From: Pseudomonadota bacterium
GTDB taxonomy: Bacteria > Desulfobacterota > Binatia > Binatales > Binataceae
Assembly: GCA_021323675.1 (NCBI GenBank)
Contig: JAJPKP010000061.1
Span: forward strand, 75,955 to 139,954
Length of the DNA: 64,000 nt
Direction of reading: 5' to 3'
Part shown: piece after piece, positions 59,256 through 64,000 of the stretch
Layout of the letters: every line of letters starts with the position of its first letter
Position numbering within the stretch: the stretch's first letter is position 1
Position numbers and translations under genes: made by a program
The notes under the pieces: model-generated
Seen by the model: the letters and a program-made list of their open reading frames with translations, nothing else
Told to the model about the DNA's origin: nothing
Database searches by the model: none

Positions 59256-59281
59256 TAGTTAAATAACGAGATAGTTAAATA
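59256..59281. promoter_or_regulatory. AT-rich operator-like direct repeat upstream of the DUF899 gene
   Basis: TAGTTAAATA occurs at 59256-59265 and 59272-59281, 16 bp apart, and the first copy is part of the palindrome ATTTAGTTAAAT. In a GC-rich neighbourhood this stands out. It lies 44-69 bp upstream of the DUF899 start codon on the minus strand, in the position expected for an operator. Elements of this look (TTTAACTA) are known upstream of ArsR-regulated genes that often accompany DUF899, but no such regulator is present in the window. Confidence 0.5.
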
Positions 59282-59381
59282 CCCTCGATATGATGGCCTG
59301 TCAACCTTGCCCTTGTTGCCAGGGCCGCCGGTTCGCGCCAGCTTGCCAACTCGTGACGGCCCGGTGTAAACGCCGCTCAGA

Positions 59382-60701
59382 ATGGATTTGAAGATTGCCG
59401 GCCTGGGGCGAGAGACTCGGCGACACACTGCTCGCCGAAGCCGCTGTTCCGCTTTTTCGCCGCTGTCGATCGCGCTTCTCGCCGCCTGCTTGAGCGGCCC
59501 GGCAAGCGCGTTGGCTGAGCCGGGGGCGTCCGTGGCGTCGTCAGCGCCGCCCGGGACGGTAATCGATCGCGGCAACCTCGCGCAGTTCTCCGGGATGGTT
59601 CCGAGTGCGATGGCGTTTGCGATCGACAACGGCCTGGCGGCGCGCGTGGTTGCCGCGCGGCCCATCGCGTGGCCGCGGGCTTATCAGGATGCGACCGAGC
59701 ATTACTCGGCGCAGGTACGCCTCGACTCGCAGGGCGCGATGCAAAATTACGTTGCGGGTCTGCCGTTTCCGATCATCGATTCGGCCGATCCCAACGCCGC
59801 GGTCAAGATCGCCTACGATTGGCATTGGGGGCCATTCATTCCGTCCGAGCTTAGGCTGTCGGCGATGCAGAAGACGCGGGCCTGGGTGGTGAATTCGTCT
59901 GCTCCCGGCGCGCTGACAGAGGATGACTCGCATCGCGATTTTCGAAACGAGGGGAGCTGCGATCAGATCGTGATCATGCGTTTCATGCACACGCTGCGGG
60001 ATCTTGCCGATGCGCACCATCGCGATTCTCCGGTCGAGTTCAAGCAGCGCGGCAATTACTGCGGTCCCGAGCCCAGTTCCTACATCATGATTCAGTATCT
60101 CGATCCGGATCGCAGCAGCGACGCGTGGTTCTTTCCCTCCGCGATACGACGATGGCGGCGGATGAAATGGAAGGGCGGCTATCCGCATCAGTCGTGTACT
60201 TACGCATGTGCGCAACTATGGTGGGAGTACGTGCCGCCCAAGACTGAGGCATACACGTACAAGCTGCTCGGCGAGCAACCGATGCTTGCCTGCATGGATG
60301 CGAACGGCGGTCGAACCGCGATCGTCCGCCGCCAGAACTCGGCCAAATTCGGCGACCTGGATTGCGAGGTGCGGTCTGCCTGGGTTTTGCGGATGACGCC
60401 CCGTGCGGCGCCGGAAAGTATCCTTCCCGCAAACGTGTTTCTCGACAAGGAAACCTACCTGTTGCTGGGGGCGCAATTTTACCGGGATGCGGCGCCGGAC
60501 ACGCTGGTTCCGATCTGGAGCCGAGTAGCCTCGCAGACGGGCGAAATCGGGATGGAGTTGAGCGATGACCTCTACGTTCCGAGCGATCGTCCCGGATTTT
60601 TCCTGTCCCTGAATCTGAGCGAAGAGACAGGCATGCTGGATTTCGATCCTCCCTCGAACAACCTGTTCAACCCGCGCGCACAGGGCTACGAGCCTCACTG
60701 A
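59382..60701 (+). CDS. Exported DUF1329 family protein
   Basis: A 439-residue protein with a signal peptide (hydrophobic LSIALLAACLSGPASALA, cleavage near residue 45). The mature part matches the DUF1329 family of LolA/LppX-like beta-sheet proteins: YVAGLPFPIIDSADPNAAVK, KIAYDWHWGPF, DSHRDFRNEGSCDQIVIMRF and LYVPSDRPGFFLSLNLSEE. Family members are periplasmic and are often encoded near hydrocarbon or sterol genes and RND transporters; they may carry lipophilic compounds. Here it follows an operator-like region and is not in an operon. The segment GGYPHQSCTYACAQLWWEYV is Cys-rich, atypical for the family. Confidence 0.8.
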   Translation: MDLKIAGLGRETRRHTARRSRCSAFSPLSIALLAACLSGPASALAEPGASVASSAPPGTVIDRGNLAQFSGMVPSAMAFAIDNGLAARVVAARPIAWPRAYQDATEHYSAQVRLDSQGAMQNYVAGLPFPIIDSADPNAAVKIAYDWHWGPFIPSELRLSAMQKTRAWVVNSSAPGALTEDDSHRDFRNEGSCDQIVIMRFMHTLRDLADAHHRDSPVEFKQRGNYCGPEPSSYIMIQYLDPDRSSDAWFFPSAIRRWRRMKWKGGYPHQSCTYACAQLWWEYVPPKTEAYTYKLLGEQPMLACMDANGGRTAIVRRQNSAKFGDLDCEVRSAWVLRMTPRAAPESILPANVFLDKETYLLLGAQFYRDAAPDTLVPIWSRVASQTGEIGMELSDDLYVPSDRPGFFLSLNLSEETGMLDFDPPSNNLFNPRAQGYEPH

Positions 60702-61018
60702 CCGGTCTCCGTCCCGGCAACCGGATGGACCAGCATTTGTGCCGCTGGGAGCCATCGAAGCCGACTGATGTCGCGTTTGGTTACATCGGTCAGGCAGGCT
60801 TCGCGCGATCCCGCCTTGGGGCGATGGCCGCCATGGCTCGGCTCTTGCTTCCTTTTATCTCCTTCAGAAATCGGTCGTGGGACCAAATGATCTATCGCGC
60901 AAGACGTTACCCTGGCTTCGCGTTCACGCCTCCTCCGAGCATGCTCTTCTTTCTTGTGTTCGCGGCAGCCACCTGAAACTGGCGGTTAGGGAAAAGGCCG
61001 ATCGTTCGGGAAAGGCGG
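60702..61018. other. Gap of 317 bp without a recognised gene
   Basis: Between the DUF1329 stop and the PAS protein start I see only short open frames without conserved features. A weak 5-bp repeat (CCGGT and ACCGG) directly after the stop could form a small hairpin. No tRNA cloverleaf or repeat was seen. Confidence 0.5.
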
Positions 61019-64000
61019 ATGGCAAGGAAGCAGAGTCTCGGTTCGGCTGGTCGCGCTTCGCAAAGCGATGCCGAAAACCATCGCTTGCCAGAAGAGACTC
61101 GCGATGATGGCGACGTCGGGGCAACCGTGAGCGAGGCGGCACAGGCAGCCGGATCGAAATCCTCATCGTCCCCCGAAGATGCCCTGCAACGCGAGGCCGA
61201 GTTTTACAAGCAGATTGTGGATGGCGCCGCCGACGTCACCACTTTGATCGCGCCGGACGGGACGATGCTCTATGCGAGTTCGGCGGTCTCGATGCCGCAG
61301 TCGCTGGGCTATCCTCTCGAAGAGATAATTGGCCGCAACTCCCTCGATCTCGTTCATCCTGAGGACCGTAGGAACGTCGTCCGAACGATCATCAAAACAC
61401 TCAAGGACGGGCGCACCGAGGTGGAAGCCAGAGTGCGCAGGCGCGACGGTTCCTGGGTGTGGGCTGAGATGCGGGGCAGGGCGGTTACGTTGCATGATGG
61501 CCGCCGGGCGGCGGTCGTTTACGCGCACGACGTCACCGAGCGCAGGCGCCTTCGCGATCAGCTTGAAAAGCGCGAGGCGTACTACCAGGCGCTGCTGCGC
61601 GCATCTTCGGACCTTATCCTGGTGGCCGATCCTTCAGGGGTTATCCGCTTCGCAAGCGATTCAGTGCATCGGGCATTTGGCTATCGACCTGAAGAACTGC
61701 TGGGCAAAAACGTGATTTCCTTCGTTCACCCGGACGATTCAGCCCTCTTCGTGGAGCGGCTTCGCACCGTCGATACCAATCCCAACGCGCCTTGCGAAGT
61801 TCGGGTGCGGCGCAAGGACAACGGCTGGATTGACTGCGAGGCCGTCGCCGCTTCCGCCCAGGGACTCGACGGCGCGCCGGTTGTGGTGCTCAGCGGCCGC
61901 GACATAACCGAGCGCAAACGGGCAGCGCGCGAGCGAACGATGCTCGCGGCGATTGTAGCGTCATCCGACGATGCGATTCTGAGCCTCGATCTCGAAGGAA
62001 AGATAACAAGCTGGAACCGCGGCGCGGAAAGCGTCTTTGGTTTTTCGGCAAAAGAAGCGGTCGGAAGGGAATTTTTCGATTTGTACCTGCCGCCGGAGGT
62101 GCGCGAATTTGCGCGAGCCGACATGCGTGCCGGGATCGAACGAATCAAAGACCAGTCCGCTCCCTTTCTGTACCGGATCGAGGGACAGGCGATCCGCAAG
62201 GATGGAACCAGGGTCGATATCTGGATTGCGGCGTCCGGTATCTACGATTCCGGCGGCCGCCTTATCGGCGTCTCGAACATCGTACGCGATATAACCGAGC
62301 ACAACCGGCTGCGGCGGCAGCTCGAGAAGAGCGAGGCATACCATCGCACGCTGCTCAATACTTCTTCGGATGCGATCATCGTGGTCGATCCCTCCGGGGT
62401 GATTCGGTTTGCGAACCGTTCCTCGGAGACGATGCTGGGTTTTAGCCCGGAAGACCTGCTCGGAAAGAGCATATTTTCCTTTCTGAGAGAGGAGGACGTG
62501 CCGGTGGTCAGGGAGCGGTTGCGCTCGGTTGAAACCGGCTCCAACGCTTCCGCGGACTTCTTTGTGCGGCGCAAGGACGGTGTCTGGATTGAATGCGAAG
62601 GCGCCGCCGCCCCGGCAGTCGGCCCGGACGGTGAATCGCTGTTGGTCATCGATGCGCGAGATGTGACCGAGCGTATGCGGGTCGAACGCCAACAAGCGAT
62701 GCTGGCCGCGATTGTTCAATCTTCCGACGACGCCATTCTAAGCCTCGATACGGAAGGGCGAATAACGAGCTGGAATCGCGGCGCCAAGGAAATCTTCGGC
62801 TTCTCCGCCGAAGAAGCTCTGGGCCAGGACTTCTTCGACCTCTATGTGCCGCCCGAAATGCGCGAGGTGGTGCGCGATGAGATGCGCGCGGGGGTGGCAA
62901 AGGCCCGGGAAATCGCAGACTTCGTTCATCGAGTCGAAGGGGAAGCTGTTTGCAAGGACGGGCGCAGGATCACGGTGTGGATCGTCATCACTGCGCTTCG
63001 AGATGCGCGCGGCAGCCTGATCGGAATCGCGAATATCGTGCGCGATGTCACCGAGCGCAACCGCAAGGAGCAGCGCCTGGCCATGATGGCGTCGGTGCTG
63101 GATGCCAGCACCGACCTGATCGTTGCGGTGGATCGGGAAGGGCGGGTCATATCCTGGAACCCCGCGGCCGAGCGCGCGTTCGGCGTAAGGCAGGATCAGG
63201 CTCTCGGCCACAGGTTGCGCGACTTCATCCCGGCCGAGCATCTTGTCCAGGAGCGCGAGGTTCTGCAGCGCATTCTGCAAACCGGAGAGCCGGTTGCCTA
63301 CGAATCCGAGCAACCGAGCTTGAACGCGACCTTCCTGGTCAGCGCATTTCCAATCCGGGATGCATCGAACAGCATCACCGGCGTCGCCGGCATCGTCCAC
63401 GATATCAAGCCGTTCAAGGAGGCCGAGCGCGAACTGCGCGAGGCGCACGAGTACGCCCGGGGCCTGTTCGAGTCCTCCGTCGACGCGCTCGTGGTGGTTG
63501 ATGCCAGCTTGCGCATCGTCGATGCCAACGAGCAGTTCGCGAGACTCGCCAGGTTGCCCAGAAAGGATCTGCTCGGTTCGGCGTTCGACTCGATGTTTGC
63601 CGATCCGGGTCCCGCCCGGGAAGCAATCAGGAAAGCCATCGCGGACGGTTACGCGGCCAACGTCGATTTGACCATCAAGTGCATCAACGGCGTCGAAATT
63701 CCCGTATCGTTCAACGCCTCGCTTCTTTATCGGGCGGGTAAGGTGTACGGCGTGATCGGGGCTGCCCGCGATGTCACCGAGCAACGCGAAGCCGAACAAA
63801 TTGTTCGCGAAGAGCGCGAGTATAGCCGCAGCCTGGTTCAGTCATCGCCGGACGGATTGCTGGTTTGCGATTCTCAGCTTGTTCTGACCGATGTAAATGA
63901 GCGGGCCACCGAACTGTCCGGATATTCGCGACAGGAGTTGATCGGAATCAGTCTGCCCTCGTTGTTTACCGAACCGCTGGCGGCAGCCGACCTGCTTGGC
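61019..64000 (+). CDS. Multi-PAS sensor protein (5' part)
   Basis: The first 994 residues of a cytosolic sensor, open to the end of the window. ATG 61019 follows an AAAGG; GTG 61127 is an alternative. At least eight PAS domains are seen, starting at about residues 59, 188, 308, 441, 561, 689, 812 and 935; most end in a PAC-like DITE/DVTER motif. There are no membrane helices. Residues 188-440 and 441-690 are two copies of a two-PAS unit, 253 residues apart: DPSGVIRFAS and DPSGVIRFAN, then SSDDAILSLDLEGKITSWNR and SSDDAILSLDTEGRITSWNR. The output domain (histidine kinase, GGDEF or other) lies beyond the window, so signal and target are unknown. Confidence 0.9.
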   Translation, partial: MARKQSLGSAGRASQSDAENHRLPEETRDDGDVGATVSEAAQAAGSKSSSSPEDALQREAEFYKQIVDGAADVTTLIAPDGTMLYASSAVSMPQSLGYPLEEIIGRNSLDLVHPEDRRNVVRTIIKTLKDGRTEVEARVRRRDGSWVWAEMRGRAVTLHDGRRAAVVYAHDVTERRRLRDQLEKREAYYQALLRASSDLILVADPSGVIRFASDSVHRAFGYRPEELLGKNVISFVHPDDSALFVERLRTVDTNPNAPCEVRVRRKDNGWIDCEAVAASAQGLDGAPVVVLSGRDITERKRAARERTMLAAIVASSDDAILSLDLEGKITSWNRGAESVFGFSAKEAVGREFFDLYLPPEVREFARADMRAGIERIKDQSAPFLYRIEGQAIRKDGTRVDIWIAASGIYDSGGRLIGVSNIVRDITEHNRLRRQLEKSEAYHRTLLNTSSDAIIVVDPSGVIRFANRSSETMLGFSPEDLLGKSIFSFLREEDVPVVRERLRSVETGSNASADFFVRRKDGVWIECEGAAAPAVGPDGESLLVIDARDVTERMRVERQQAMLAAIVQSSDDAILSLDTEGRITSWNRGAKEIFGFSAEEALGQDFFDLYVPPEMREVVRDEMRAGVAKAREIADFVHRVEGEAVCKDGRRITVWIVITALRDARGSLIGIANIVRDVTERNRKEQRLAMMASVLDASTDLIVAVDREGRVISWNPAAERAFGVRQDQALGHRLRDFIPAEHLVQEREVLQRILQTGEPVAYESEQPSLNATFLVSAFPIRDASNSITGVAGIVHDIKPFKEAERELREAHEYARGLFESSVDALVVVDASLRIVDANEQFARLARLPRKDLLGSAFDSMFADPGPAREAIRKAIADGYAANVDLTIKCINGVEIPVSFNASLLYRAGKVYGVIGAARDVTEQREAEQIVREEREYSRSLVQSSPDGLLVCDSQLVLTDVNERATELSGYSRQELIGISLPSLFTEPLAAADLLG

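Noticed and set aside
60725..60976. 83-codon + strand frame before the PAS protein gene
   Set aside because: Contains a hydrophobic end but no ribosome binding site, no conserved pattern and an unlikely composition; treated as intergenic.

Overview
The window is GC-rich bacterial chromosome from a Gram-negative (didermic) organism: it encodes Wza-type outer-membrane polysaccharide export, a Wzi-type outer-membrane protein, a lytic transglycosylase and many exported proteins. Nothing in it fixes the taxon. The mix of core genes (iscS-mnmA-mtaB-rnc-era-der-guaA-gltX, citramalate synthase, NfeD/slipin) with DUF1329, DUF899, P450 and SDR genes would fit an uncultured soil lineage near the old Deltaproteobacteria (for example Desulfobacterota or Binatota). 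That placement is a low-confidence inference. I saw no tRNA, rRNA, CRISPR array, transposase or phage gene.

Bases 1-27577 form one long surface-polysaccharide locus, almost all on the + strand with gaps of a few bases or stop/start overlaps. It starts with the envelope machinery (SLBB export protein, SLT transglycosylase, Wzi-like protein, kinase-less Wzz co-polymerase). Sugar-nucleotide enzymes follow: a CapD/WbpM-like dehydratase, a UDP-sulfoquinovose synthase homologue, an epimerase and later a WbpA-like 6-dehydrogenase. Next come an asparagine-synthase paralogue, a MurJ-family flippase, four GT4 glycosyltransferases, a FemAB/GNAT acyltransferase, a methyltransferase, a carbamoyltransferase-SxtJ-DUF5989 trio, a GINT1-like beta-propeller protein, an O-antigen ligase/polymerase and a WcaJ-type priming transferase. 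A [4Fe-4S]-type APS reductase (CysH) sits alone in the middle. Because UDP-sulfoquinovose synthase uses UDP-glucose plus sulfite, and APS reductase makes sulfite, I predict a sulfonated (sulfoquinovose-containing) exopolysaccharide, possibly also carrying carbamoyl groups and uronamides. This is the most interesting system in the window.

Bases 27663-33462 hold a secreted zinc-dependent phospholipase C-like protein (-), a type-4 uracil-DNA glycosylase overlapping an nfeD-slipin pair, a histidine phosphatase and a one-component regulator (XRE HTH plus periplasmic-binding-like domain). Bases 33605-47176 are a housekeeping block: lysC-cimA-cysE (aspartate, citramalate/isoleucine and cysteine synthesis), then iscS-mnmA-mtaB-rnc-era-der, in which most adjacent genes overlap at stop/start, then guaA-gltX.

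Bases 47401-64000 are more loosely packed: an exported protein of unknown function, clpP with a small Cys-rich protein, a DUF885 hydrolase-like protein, a small periplasmic protein followed by a clear intrinsic terminator, a polytopic membrane protein, a membrane-anchored TPR protein, a P450 convergent with an SDR, VOC and DUF899 proteins, a DUF1329 protein, and the first 994 residues of a sensor with at least eight PAS domains that runs off the window.
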